A DNA stretch of 64,000 bases from an uncultured Chlorobiaceae bacterium (GCA_903895195.1 CAITSZ010000027.1:62001-126000), one strand, 5' to 3'. Counted from the first letter of the stretch, positions 37,443-45,941 are shown. Translations and numbers: made by a program. Notes: generated from the letters alone by a model not told the origin.

Positions 37443-38696
37443 ATGAGAAAGTCGACATTTGCCAAGATTGCAACACTCAGTATGGTACCGGCTCTGTTCT
37501 GGAGTCAGGATAGTTTTGCTGTGCCTGCGTTTGCAAGAAAGTATCAGACATCATGTTATACCTGCCATTCCGGTTTCCCGAACAGGAATGCGTTTGGTGA
37601 AGCCTTCAAGAATAACGGCTATCGCTGGCCGGGTGGAGAAGATGAGGATCACGCCAAGCAGGAGCAGACAAAAATGGGCGCCAATGGATGGAAGCAGACC
37701 TTCCCTGACTCTCCTTGGCCTTCAGACATCCCTGGCTTTGCTCCATTTGCAGTGTATGTCACAGGGCCTATTGTGAGATATTCTGATGAGGTGAAAACTA
37801 AAGCAGGAGCGGTCACAACAGCGCAACAGCTTACTTGGCAGGGACCTATTAATGCTCGTATTCTCTATGGTGGCACAATCGGTGAAACTGTCGGAATTGT
37901 TGGTGCATTTGAGAATTTAGGGACGAATGTATCTCCTACAAGTAATCTTCGTGCCACATGGGCTTTTGCTCCCGGAGTCAACATCAGTTTTGGAACAAGC
38001 GCATTCAGTGCCTTTGGCGGAGTAGCTTCTCCAATATCTGTCTTTACCAGCGTATTTCCTGCATCCGGAACGGGTCCTGAGTTCAATTACGCGACAGGCA
38101 AGGAAGGCGGATTCAATTTTATTGCTGGACTTGCAAGCGCCGCTTCTTCAACTGGACTACTTGATAACACTAAAAAGCTTGATGATACCAGATATCTTCG
38201 GGCAAAATATAAGTTTTTTGGTGCTGGTCTTCTGAGTGGAGCTAGTGGTACTTACGGTAATGAGTATGTCGGTCTTGATAACAGTTTGGCTATCGGCGCA
38301 AGTCTTGTCAGTGCAAGGGATGCTGTTCTGGCTTCAAATTATGCAGGCGAGACATTGGTTTACGGCGTTGATCTTGCAGGAAACGTCGGCAGCTTTACAG
38401 GCGGTGTCGCTTTCAGTAAGGACCAGGATCTAAAACTCAACAATTACGCGGTAGATGCCGGATATTATCTTTATCCTTGGCTTTTAGCGAGGGTTAGATA
38501 TGCGAATTTGGGCAGGGCTGGCGTCGACCAGGAAATCCCGACACTCACTCCATCATTAACAGCATGGCTCCGTGCAAATATTTTTGTTCAGGCATCATAC
38601 GTCTACAATACCAAAAATATTGCACCTGCAACAGCAAATACAACCGGTGTTAACAATGCGAACTCATTAAGTCTGAATGCTGGTTATGCGTTTTAA
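37443..38696 (+). CDS. Fused monohaem c-type cytochrome and outer-membrane beta-barrel (Cyc2-like architecture)
   Basis: A 417-residue protein. A signal peptide ends at about Ala26 (DSFA), then a short haem region with one CxxCH (CYTCH, 38-42) inside FARKYQTSCYTCHSGFPNRN, and from about residue 100 to the end an alternating-strand, Gly/Ala/Thr-rich chain that looks like an outer-membrane barrel and ends in Phe, the usual barrel-assembly signal. Cytochrome-porin fusions of this form, such as Cyc2, carry electrons from outside the cell, for example from Fe(II). Whether this is true Cyc2 or another haem-porin group cannot be decided by eye. A terminator follows at 38734-38786, so the gene may be transcribed apart from the Rieske genes downstream. 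Confidence 0.82.
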   Translation: MRKSTFAKIATLSMVPALFWSQDSFAVPAFARKYQTSCYTCHSGFPNRNAFGEAFKNNGYRWPGGEDEDHAKQEQTKMGANGWKQTFPDSPWPSDIPGFAPFAVYVTGPIVRYSDEVKTKAGAVTTAQQLTWQGPINARILYGGTIGETVGIVGAFENLGTNVSPTSNLRATWAFAPGVNISFGTSAFSAFGGVASPISVFTSVFPASGTGPEFNYATGKEGGFNFIAGLASAASSTGLLDNTKKLDDTRYLRAKYKFFGAGLLSGASGTYGNEYVGLDNSLAIGASLVSARDAVLASNYAGETLVYGVDLAGNVGSFTGGVAFSKDQDLKLNNYAVDAGYYLYPWLLARVRYANLGRAGVDQEIPTLTPSLTAWLRANIFVQASYVYNTKNIAPATANTTGVNNANSLSLNAGYAF

Positions 38697-38733
38697 TGCT
38701 TAGTTGATTCTGGTTGTAAGTATTGAGTTTAGG

Positions 38734-38786
38734 AAAGGCGGGTTCTTCTCATTTTATGAGTAACCCCGGGAAGAACCTGCCCTTTT
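38734..38786 (+). terminator. Terminator after the cytochrome-porin gene
   Basis: AAAGGCGGGTTCTTC pairs with GAAGAACCTGCCCTTTT across about 21 bases, leaving a T-run. The core GGTTCTTC/GAAGAACC is perfect. Confidence 0.72.
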
Positions 38787-38876
38787 CTGATGGATGAGTA
38801 AATTATAATTAATCGTTTTTTTTGTTGGGGTTACAACAAATGTTGTTCTGATTGCGTGTGGTTGAGGTGTGCTTGC

Positions 38877-38916
38877 AAAAAGGGAGGGGTGTTATTTTTT
38901 CAGGTGCTTCCTTTTT
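38877..38916 (+). terminator. Terminator-like hairpin (possible attenuator) upstream of the Rieske gene
   Basis: AAAAAGGGAG (38877-38886) pairs with CTTCCTTTTT (38907-38916) with one G-T pair and a 20-base loop. It lies about 105 bases before the Rieske ATG, so it could condition read-through into the complex genes. Confidence 0.4.
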
Positions 38917-39021
38917 GTCAGCATGCCTTTCTTATGCCCGGATAAACAATTATTTGGTTTGATTCAGAAGTAAAGGTTTCAGTTCAGAAAAGGTCTTATT
39001 GAAAGCAAAAAAAAAGCTGCT

Positions 39022-39594
39022 ATGCAGGATGATAGAGAGCTCGTTACAGAGCAAAAGGAAGAAATCATAAACCGAGAAAATTCTGAAGGCGGTCAGGCGG
39101 AGTCCAGCGCAAGAAGGAAATTTCTGACCAGGGTAGGCTGGGGAAGTCTTGCAGGGTTTATAGCGCTGAATTCAGCAGCATTTTTAAGATTTCTTTACCC
39201 ACGAGTGCTGTTTGAACCGCCATCGCAATTTAAGGTCGGACTTCCGGCCGACTACCCTCCAGGGGCAGTTAACTCCCAATATCAAAGGGAATACAGTACC
39301 TGGATTATCAGACTGCAGGATGGTCGTTTTTTTGCTATGGAGACCAAATGCACCCATCTTGGTTGTACGCCGAGCTGGATGGAGGCTCAGAAGAAATTTA
39401 AATGCCCCTGCCATGGCAGCGGCTATTACATAACCGGGTTGAATTTTGAAGGTCCCGCACCCCGGCCTATGGATCGCTTTAAAATAAGTATAGCTGAGGA
39501 TGGTCAGTTGCTTGTTGACAAGACGATCAAGTATCCGGGTGTTCCAGGCAAGGAGTCTAATGAGGTTTACCCTGAGAGTTTGTTGAAAGTGTGA
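39022..39594 (+). CDS. Rieske [2Fe-2S] protein of a bc-type complex
   Basis: A 190-residue protein with a twin-arginine-like SARRKFL start to a single membrane helix (about residues 34-58), then a periplasmic Rieske domain. Cluster ligands are Cys110-His112 (CTHLGC) and Cys128-His131 (CPCHGSGY), with Cys115/Cys130 as the disulfide pair. Ser133 and Tyr135, residues that raise the cluster potential, are both present. It would pass electrons from quinol oxidation to a cytochrome c. Next on the strand are a ferredoxin and the two cytochrome b halves, so this is the first gene of the complex operon. Confidence 0.93.
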   Translation: MQDDRELVTEQKEEIINRENSEGGQAESSARRKFLTRVGWGSLAGFIALNSAAFLRFLYPRVLFEPPSQFKVGLPADYPPGAVNSQYQREYSTWIIRLQDGRFFAMETKCTHLGCTPSWMEAQKKFKCPCHGSGYYITGLNFEGPAPRPMDRFKISIAEDGQLLVDKTIKYPGVPGKESNEVYPESLLKV

Positions 39595-39618
39595 TGATTA
39601 TAAGATAACTGAAAACTT

Positions 39619-39957
39619 ATGAGCATGGGTAGTGAGGAAAATATAACCGCGCTTCAGGAAGACGCCCCGTTGAAGAGAGTTTCCGGAGCACGCAAGCGCG
39701 CTGCGGCCAGGGTGATCTCAGAACTTTGTACGGGGTGCAGGATTTGCGTTCAGACCTGTCCTTCAGACTGTATAACAATAGTCGAGTCAGACCTGAATTT
39801 TACTGGGATTGCACAAGTTGATGAGGGCTGTACGGGCTGTAATATATGTGCCATTGATTGTCCATGGACCGGTGTGGAGATGCTGAATCCGGACGGTTCG
39901 CGCAAGAATGAAGCCGAATATGAGAGGCAGTTAAAGAGGCTGCGCGGGTATCAGTAA
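39619..39957 (+). CDS. 2x[4Fe-4S] ferredoxin-type subunit
   Basis: A 112-residue protein with two CxxCxxCxxxCP sites: CTGCRICVQTCP (Cys37, 40, 43, 47) and CTGCNICAIDCP (Cys71, 74, 77, 81), with a basic N-terminal segment and charged C-terminal tail. No signal peptide, so it would be cytoplasmic or peripheral on the inner face. Placed between the Rieske and cytochrome b genes, it may be a subunit that connects the low-potential side of the complex to cytoplasmic ferredoxin pools. Such a subunit is absent from ordinary bc1 or b6f complexes. Confidence 0.92.
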   Translation: MSMGSEENITALQEDAPLKRVSGARKRAAARVISELCTGCRICVQTCPSDCITIVESDLNFTGIAQVDEGCTGCNICAIDCPWTGVEMLNPDGSRKNEAEYERQLKRLRGYQ

Positions 39958-39987
39958 ACTGTTTAGCAAATAAAATATGACTGGACT

Positions 39988-40761
39988 ATGAAAAGCCTAC
40001 CAGAGATAACTGACAAGGTTAAGAAGAATCTGATATGGAAATCCGTATTCAGACGAGATTACCGTAATACTGTAAGAGACCGGGCACAAGCTGTTTTCGG
40101 TAACGTATTTCTTCATCTGCACCCGGTGCAGGTACGTGAAAGCGCGGTCAAACTTCGCTTTACCTGGGGAATGGGAGGTATTACCTTATTTGCCTTTATC
40201 ATTCTCGTAATTACTGGTGTTGTTTTGATGTTCTATTACCATCCGTCAATTGACCAGGCCTATACGGATATCAAGGATCTGGAGTTTCAGGTGCCATTTG
40301 GCGTTATTCTCCGTAATCTCCATCGATGGGGAGCGCACTTCATGGTCATTGTTGTGATGATTCATATGTTCCGTGTCTTTATGACAGGGTCTTATAAAGC
40401 ACCACGACAGTTCAACTGGGGTGTTGGAGTTATTCTGCTTGTCTTGACATTCCTTTTGAGTTTTACCGGTTACCTCACACCTTGGGACCAGCTTGGATTC
40501 TGGGCGATCACCGTTGGAACCAATATGGGTGCAGCGACACCATTGCTTGGATATCAGGGACCATTCAGCGAGTATCTGCATATAACACCATACAACGATG
40601 TGCGTTTTGCGCTTCTTGGAGGTGCGCAAGTCGGCGGTAATGCGCTCTTAAGATCATATATATGGCATTGCGTTGCTATTCCTCTTGTCGCCACCATTTT
40701 GATGATGGTACATTTCTGGCGTGTCAGAAAAGATGGCGGAATTTCAAAACCTCAAAAATAA
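39988..40761 (+). CDS. Cytochrome b, N-terminal (b6-like) half
   Basis: A 257-residue membrane protein with four helices of the cytochrome b6 type. The four haem ligands are His112 (HRWGAH), His126 (IHMFRVF), His227 (WHCVAIP) and His242 ([11 protein letters not shown]); the spacing of 14 and 15 is b6-like. The cysteine that binds haem ci in b6 (in FYCLGGIT) aligns here with Gly61 in TWGMGGIT, so haem ci is not expected in that form. The loop [15 protein letters not shown] is conserved. A ~50-residue basic N-terminal extension precedes the first helix. It is one half of a split cytochrome b; the other half is next. Confidence 0.93.
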   Translation: MKSLPEITDKVKKNLIWKSVFRRDYRNTVRDRAQAVFGNVFLHLHPVQVRESAVKLRFTWGMGGITLFAFIILVITGVVLMFYYHPSIDQAYTDIKDLEFQVPFGVILRNLHRWGAHFMVIVVMIHMFRVFMTGSYKAPRQFNWGVGVILLVLTFLLSFTGYLTPWDQLGFWAITVGTNMGAATPLLGYQGPFSEYLHITPYNDVRFALLGGAQVGGNALLRSYIWHCVAIPLVATILMMVHFWRVRKDGGISKPQK

Positions 40762-40781
40762 CAGACCGGGCATAGGCGATT

Positions 40782-41666
40782 ATGAACCCTTTTATTGAAA
40801 TCATTACCCAGCCAGATAATATTGCCATTGTGATCATGGTCATTATGGTCTCCTTTTATATGGTATGGGCTTTTCAGCAGGCCTTTCAAAATGACAGGCT
40901 TTTAGCTGCAGGACTTCCTGTTGACGGTGAAAACGACAGGTTTATCGACACATTCAAACCACTTGTGCGCATTGAGCTTCTTATCGCACTTGTCGTCATG
41001 GTAGGTCTAACGGTTTGGTCTATATTGGTTGATGCTCCGCTTGAAGAGATAGCAAACCCGACCTTAACACCAAACCCGGCAAAGGCCCCATGGTATTTCT
41101 TGGGTCTTCAGGAGCTCCTGGTGTACTTTGATCCATGGCTCGCCGGTGTCGTACTGCCGTCACTGATTGTTGTGGGTCTTCTTGCTATTCCCTATATCGA
41201 TATAAATCCCAAGGGAAATGGCTATTACACGTTTGCAGAGAGAAAGTGGTCTATCATTATTTTTTCCTTTGGATTTTTTGTCCTCTGGCTTCTTTTGATT
41301 GTCATCGGTGTGTTTTTTAGAGGACCGGGTTGGCTCTGGTATTGGCCTTGGCAGGAGTGGGATCATTCCAGAGTTGTTTTCGAGCCTACCAGGGATTTGA
41401 CTGCCCTCATAGGTATTGAATCGCGATCTCTTCCTGGCTTTATTATCGGAGCGATTGTTGTCGGCTCCTATATGGTTGGAGGCATGATTGCTCCCTACCT
41501 GTACTGGAAGAAGAATAATCCTGAATTGCTCACTCAGCTGGGGATGATACGGTATGTGACCATCATATTTTTGTTTATAACGATGATGTCTATACCGATT
41601 AAAATGGTTCTCAGGTTGGTATTTCTGATTAAATATGTATGGATAACCCCCTGGTTTAGCGTTTAG
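40782..41666 (+). CDS. Cytochrome b, C-terminal (subunit IV-like) half
   Basis: A 294-residue membrane protein beginning 20 bases after the b6-like half. It has about six to seven hydrophobic segments, more than the three of plant-type subunit IV. The Qo-site PEWY motif of bc complexes appears here as APWY (residues 102-105, in NPAKAPWYFLGLQELL), so the usual Glu is replaced by Pro. The following LVYFDPWLAG and YIDINPKGNGYYTF segments I recall from menaquinol-oxidising cytochrome b genes in other phyla. It should form the quinol site with the b6-like half and Rieske protein. Confidence 0.85.
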   Translation: MNPFIEIITQPDNIAIVIMVIMVSFYMVWAFQQAFQNDRLLAAGLPVDGENDRFIDTFKPLVRIELLIALVVMVGLTVWSILVDAPLEEIANPTLTPNPAKAPWYFLGLQELLVYFDPWLAGVVLPSLIVVGLLAIPYIDINPKGNGYYTFAERKWSIIIFSFGFFVLWLLLIVIGVFFRGPGWLWYWPWQEWDHSRVVFEPTRDLTALIGIESRSLPGFIIGAIVVGSYMVGGMIAPYLYWKKNNPELLTQLGMIRYVTIIFLFITMMSIPIKMVLRLVFLIKYVWITPWFSV

Positions 41667-41731
41667 TGCTGGTCAATAAGCTCTGGTATACGGAAACAAG
41701 GTCATTCTAAAAGCCCAAAAAACTCTTGAAC

Positions 41732-44347
41732 ATGGCGAATGAGAATAAAAACAGTTCATCCTTAAGTCTCTACATCTTTGTTTTTTTCAGTGTAGTATTG
41801 CTCGTTCTATCTTTATGGGTAGTATGGGATGATGAATTTGGCCTGCGGCCATGGAAAAAATACCAGGCGGATTATAAGACCATGAAGCACGATAAGCTCG
41901 AGCAAGATTATCGTCATGCGGTCGTTGAATTCCAGCGATCTGGTGGTCACAAAAAGCTGGCTGAGCTTGAAGCCAAGCTTGAAAAAGCTGAAGCAGGGTT
42001 TAAAAGCAATGAGACCCAGGAAAAGTTTACAAAGCTTAACAGTCAGCTTGAAGCAGCCCATGAAGCGCTTGCGAAAAGTCAGAAAGAGCTTCGCGATTTA
42101 CGCGGTCAGTTTCTTGAAACTGAGTACTACTTTACAAAAACTCAACAGCCTGACTATAAGTCGAAAATGGATGTGCTTCAGCGCAGCATTGATAGTGTTG
42201 CATTACGTGTAGCGGCGCAACAAAAAATTGAGGACTCCATCAAGGGGTCATTATCGTCGCTTACAGCTGGAACTGCAGCTATACGAGCTCAAATTGCGAC
42301 AATGAAAAATGGTCTGGAAGAGAAAAAAGAGAAGATTGCCAATAATGAAAAAGTCCCTATTGAGATCAAGCAGATTCATATAGCTGATGTTGACAAAGCT
42401 GATCGATGCCAGTCGTGCCATATTGGTATCGATGGAAAAAATCAGGTTTCAGGGAAGCAGCCGTTTACAAGACATCCCGCCAGTTTCGTCTATCTCGATC
42501 ATCATGATCCAGCTAAGTTCGGGTGTACCTTTTGTCATAGAGGACAGGGTCGTGCGACAACGTCAGCCGAAAAGGCTCATGGTAATGTTAAGCATTGGGA
42601 TGAGCCAATGCTTCAGGGTGATATGACCCAGACATCGTGCTTGAACTGCCATGGTGATATCAAGGGGCTTCGTGGTGCAGAAAAGATTATTAAAAGTACC
42701 GAGCTTATCAAGAAGTACGGTTGTTACAGTTGTCACAAAATTCCCGGCTATGAGACTGTTGGTGATGTAGGACCGCTTCTTACACAGGTCGGCACAAAGG
42801 TCAATTATTCTTGGGCTGTAAGCTGGCTGCTTGATCCGAAGAAATACTTTGCTACAGCAAGGATGCCGAAGTTCTATTTTACACAGGATCAGGCTGAGGC
42901 TATTGCTGACTATCTCTTCAGTATGTCAGGGACCACCCGCCATGATGCTGATAATACGAAGAACAAGCCTGACGCGAAACTTATAGAGCAGGGTAAAGCT
43001 TTGTGGGCCCAGTCACGCTGCAATCTCTGCCATATCACAGGCGGCAGGGGAGGAAACAATGTGAAGGTATATGCTCCTGATTTGAGTAAAGTGGGCAGTA
43101 AGGTAAACAAGGAGTGGATGTTCAAATGGATCAAAAATCCAAATACATATTTCCCTGGCACAAAGATGCCAAGGTTCCGCTTTACCGATGAGGAGGTGAA
43201 TGGCCTTGTTGCATACATAACCTCAGAGTATCAGGATGAGGATGCCGAGTATAAATATGCTCAGCCTGTAGAGATCAAGGCAGCCTCAATTGCAAAAGGA
43301 AAGGACCTGATACAGAAATATGGTTGCTATGGATGCCATAAACTTCAGGGAATGGAGGATATGGTTCAGGTTGCTCCATCTCTAAGGAAGCAAGGAGTTA
43401 CCTTCCTTAGAAATAATGAGATGCGTGAAAAAATCGGAATGGAGCTCTCCTCTATTGGAAGTAAACCGGTTGACATGCTTGATTTCGGAAAGCTGAAGAA
43501 ATCTATTCCTAATGACCGTCTGAGCTATATCAAGCAGAAACTTAGAGATCCAAGAGGCTACCGCCTTGGATTACGGATGCCTAATTTCCGTCTGGCCGAG
43601 TCGGAGATAAATGAATTGTCAGCTGTTCTGTATGGTTTTACAGATGCAAGCGTGCCTACACGTTTTCTTGTCCCTTCCCGTCAGGAATTGGACAGAATGG
43701 CCGGTGTTCCTTCGTATAAATTTACAGGCGACTTTGCCAAGGTCATTGCTGATGTGAAATGCACCAACTGTCATGCTATTCGTGGTATCGGAGCTGATTA
43801 TGCTCCTGATATCTCTATTGCAGGCAGCAAACTGCAGGAGTCATGGATTCGCAACTTCCTTGCAAATCCAGATGTTATCCGCCCACTTCTACAGCAGATG
43901 CCTAAATTCGGTCTCTCATCAGGAAAGCCTCAGGCTAAGGTTACCATGCCAAGGTTTAATCTTGGACAGCAGAAGGTTGAGGATACGAATAAGACTGATG
44001 TTGATGTTGTGATTAACTTTTTCCAACAGGAGTTGTTGTCAAGCGATATTCCTAAGGAAATCCCTAAAATCAACACTATTGCCATGCCGGAACAGATTGC
44101 CAAGGGCAAACAACTCTATGATCTAAAGGGTTGCAAGGCTTGTCATCAGATAGGAACGGAAGGTGGCGCCCTTGGACCTAATTTGACGAATGTCGGTAAC
44201 CGCCTGACTCAAGGATTTATTTTCAAGCATCTTGAAAATGCCCGGAAATTCAAGGCAGATATCGTTGAGCCTAATTATGGCTTCACAGAGACGGAAAGAA
44301 TTTACTTAACAAACTTTTTGATGACCCTGAAACTGAACGCTAAGTGA
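41732..44347 (+). CDS. Membrane-anchored octahaem c-type cytochrome with coiled-coil stalk
   Basis: An 871-residue protein with one N-terminal membrane helix (about residues 10-30, no cleavage site evident), a Lys/Glu/Leu-rich coiled-coil region of about 180 residues, and a C-terminal part with eight CxxCH sites at Cys226, 265, 303, 331, 430, 532, 677 and 801. Between them lie repeated cytochrome c-like units ending in phrases such as RMPKFYFTQDQ and KMPRFRFTDEE, where a Met could be the distal ligand. It is well suited to take electrons from the Rieske protein and carry them across the periplasm. The start is the ATG at 41732. The next gene overlaps its stop by one base. Confidence 0.92.
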   Translation: MANENKNSSSLSLYIFVFFSVVLLVLSLWVVWDDEFGLRPWKKYQADYKTMKHDKLEQDYRHAVVEFQRSGGHKKLAELEAKLEKAEAGFKSNETQEKFTKLNSQLEAAHEALAKSQKELRDLRGQFLETEYYFTKTQQPDYKSKMDVLQRSIDSVALRVAAQQKIEDSIKGSLSSLTAGTAAIRAQIATMKNGLEEKKEKIANNEKVPIEIKQIHIADVDKADRCQSCHIGIDGKNQVSGKQPFTRHPASFVYLDHHDPAKFGCTFCHRGQGRATTSAEKAHGNVKHWDEPMLQGDMTQTSCLNCHGDIKGLRGAEKIIKSTELIKKYGCYSCHKIPGYETVGDVGPLLTQVGTKVNYSWAVSWLLDPKKYFATARMPKFYFTQDQAEAIADYLFSMSGTTRHDADNTKNKPDAKLIEQGKALWAQSRCNLCHITGGRGGNNVKVYAPDLSKVGSKVNKEWMFKWIKNPNTYFPGTKMPRFRFTDEEVNGLVAYITSEYQDEDAEYKYAQPVEIKAASIAKGKDLIQKYGCYGCHKLQGMEDMVQVAPSLRKQGVTFLRNNEMREKIGMELSSIGSKPVDMLDFGKLKKSIPNDRLSYIKQKLRDPRGYRLGLRMPNFRLAESEINELSAVLYGFTDASVPTRFLVPSRQELDRMAGVPSYKFTGDFAKVIADVKCTNCHAIRGIGADYAPDISIAGSKLQESWIRNFLANPDVIRPLLQQMPKFGLSSGKPQAKVTMPRFNLGQQKVEDTNKTDVDVVINFFQQELLSSDIPKEIPKINTIAMPEQIAKGKQLYDLKGCKACHQIGTEGGALGPNLTNVGNRLTQGFIFKHLENARKFKADIVEPNYGFTETERIYLTNFLMTLKLNAK

Positions 44348-44793
44348 TGCAAAAAACCTTAAAAATCAGGAAGATCGCTCTGCTCACCGCACTTTCAGTG
44401 CTTGTGATAGCCGGTTGTGGCAAGAAACAAGGCAAAGAAGGGAAAGCTGATCAGAAAAATCCAGCCGTTGCAGTTGATTCTGCAGCGGTTGCTGGAAAGA
44501 AAATTCCATATGCCTTAAAGGAAGGTAAGCGCCTTTTTTCACACTATTGTGCTGTATGTCACGGGGAAACCGGTGATGGAAGCGGACAGTATTATGGTTT
44601 GACTCCTTCGCCAGCTAATTTTACTGACAAGGCGTTTATGAAAACCTTGCCGGACGAAAAACTCTTTAAGGCGATCAACGAAGGATCGGCTTCTGTTGGT
44701 AAGTCAAATATGTGTCCTCCATGGGGTAAATCTTTTCATAGTGAGGAAACAGAGTTTATCGTCGCTTATATCAGAACCCTTACAGGCAGCTGA
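44347..44793 (+). CDS. Monohaem cytochrome c lipoprotein
   Basis: A 148-residue protein with a lipobox (LVIAGC) after a hydrophobic leader, a Lys-rich linker, and one cytochrome c domain with CAVCHGETGDG and a C-terminal Met (SNMCPPWG) as likely distal ligand. Its ATG overlaps the stop of the octahaem gene by one base (TGATG), so the two are translated together. It would be a membrane-tethered electron carrier between the octahaem protein and a periplasmic or outer-membrane partner. Confidence 0.92.
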   Translation: MQKTLKIRKIALLTALSVLVIAGCGKKQGKEGKADQKNPAVAVDSAAVAGKKIPYALKEGKRLFSHYCAVCHGETGDGSGQYYGLTPSPANFTDKAFMKTLPDEKLFKAINEGSASVGKSNMCPPWGKSFHSEETEFIVAYIRTLTGS

Positions 44794-44878
44794 ACGTTAC
44801 CTGAAGTTTCTATGTTATAAATTTCGATTTTAAGTGGATTATTTATTTTACAACCTAAAATGTATGGAGCAGAAAACT

Positions 44879-45475
44879 ATGAACTCTACAAGCAAATTTT
44901 TGAAAACCGCACTCTTGGTGACAGGTTTCGGATTTATGGCCTCTAATGCTTTTTGCGGTGGGACTATAACCGGCACAGTCGATGCAAGCAATCCAAAGTA
45001 CAAAGGAGATGCCGTCGTTTATCTGGTAGGCGTTAAAGGCCCTGTTGTTACTAAGCAGGCTTCCGTTGATCAGAAAAGCCTTGTTTTTGTTCCGCATGTA
45101 ACAGCTGTGCCTGTTGGATCAACAGTTGACTTCAAGAACAATGACAAGGTCAACCATAATATTTTTTCAGCTTCAGCGGCTAAAAAATTCAACCTCGGCA
45201 CATATAATCCGGGCATGTCTAAACCGGTGACATTTGATAAGCCAGGTGCTGTTAACTTACTTTGCAATGTTCACTCTGAAATGTCCGCATGGGTTGTTGT
45301 AACTGAAAATCAGTATGCAGCAGTTTCCGAACATGATGGCAAGTTCACTATCAGCAATGTTCCTGCAGGAACTTACAAGATCACTGCTTGGAGCGAAAAA
45401 CTAAAAGCACAGGAAGGATCTGTGACCGTTGCTGATGGAAAAACAGCGACTGTAGTTGTCAAACTGGCAAAATAA
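44879..45475 (+). CDS. Cupredoxin-like periplasmic protein with carboxypeptidase-regulatory-like domain
   Basis: A 198-residue protein with a signal peptide, an N-terminal cupredoxin-type domain (about residues 25-130) and a C-terminal beta domain (TISNVPAGTYKITAWSEK). The four type 1 copper ligands are visible in order: His in VNHNIFS, then Cys, His and Met in LLCNVHSEM. It resembles the blue-copper-like proteins annotated as methylamine utilisation relatives. Position after the cytochrome lipoprotein suggests a terminal electron carrier of the complex. The ATG at 44879 (GGAG upstream) is preferred over 44834/44864. A strong terminator follows. Confidence 0.85.
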   Translation: MNSTSKFLKTALLVTGFGFMASNAFCGGTITGTVDASNPKYKGDAVVYLVGVKGPVVTKQASVDQKSLVFVPHVTAVPVGSTVDFKNNDKVNHNIFSASAAKKFNLGTYNPGMSKPVTFDKPGAVNLLCNVHSEMSAWVVVTENQYAAVSEHDGKFTISNVPAGTYKITAWSEKLKAQEGSVTVADGKTATVVVKLAK

Positions 45476-45507
45476 GCTCAACACCTCTCACGTTATTATT
45501 CACTATG

Positions 45508-45545
45508 AAAGGGTACCTGTCTCTAACCAGGTACCCTTTTTTTTT
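45508..45545 (+). terminator. Intrinsic terminator ending the bc-type complex operon
   Basis: GGGTACCTG (45511-45519) and CAGGTACCC (45528-45536) with an 8-base loop, then a run of nine T. The AAA before and T-run after extend it. Confidence 0.93.
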
Positions 45546-45941
45546 CTCTGCCAGATCACCCATTGAAAACCGCAGTTTATTCTTTGGGTGAAGAAAAAAA
45601 CGGTTAAAACCCACAAGTAGATATTTTTTTATTACCGCACAAATTTAAGCCTTTTTTAAGAGACTCTTAATGCTGGTTTAAGTTCATGTTCGGTACATTA
45701 GATCTGTAATAATGATTCTCCTCAGTGTAAAGGCGCTTTCTGCAGGCTCCTGATATACCCTGTGTTGTTATTGCTCGCTTGTGTTGAAATATTGACTACC
45801 GTAAAACTTCGCTCTGAAGTATTGAGGTGTAGTCAATTATTTTCCTCATGTGATGAGAAAAAGATGGCAGGGATTACTGCATTTATTTTTAAAAGTGTTT
45901 CGCTCAGGAATATTCGTTTTAACAACTATAACATTACAGCT
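45546..45941. promoter_or_regulatory. Gene-free region upstream of the thioredoxin gene
   Basis: About 400 bases without a convincing gene; the thioredoxin frame is open from 45762 but that extension is not protein-like. It contains the ATTGACTAC/GTAGTCAAT pair at 45790-45841 and a small ACTTC-GAAGT stem between its arms. Confidence 0.5.
45790..45841. promoter_or_regulatory. Inverted ATTGACTAC / GTAGTCAAT motif upstream of the thioredoxin operon
   Basis: ATATTGACTAC (45790-45800) and GTAGTCAATTA (45830-45840) form nine-base inverted arms 29 bases apart. The arm includes TTGACT, which could be a -35 hexamer. The same nine-base motif recurs at 47953-47982 before the repeat-protein gene. Confidence 0.5.

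Larger units (their letters stand above)
38697..39021. promoter_or_regulatory. Intergenic region before the Rieske gene, with two hairpins
   Basis: 325 bases without a gene. It holds the terminator at 38734-38786, a short ACAAC-AAAT-GTTGT palindrome (38833-38846) and the hairpin at 38877-38916. The promoter of the Rieske-cytochrome b genes is expected after the first terminator; no clear -35/-10 pair is seen. Confidence 0.4.
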
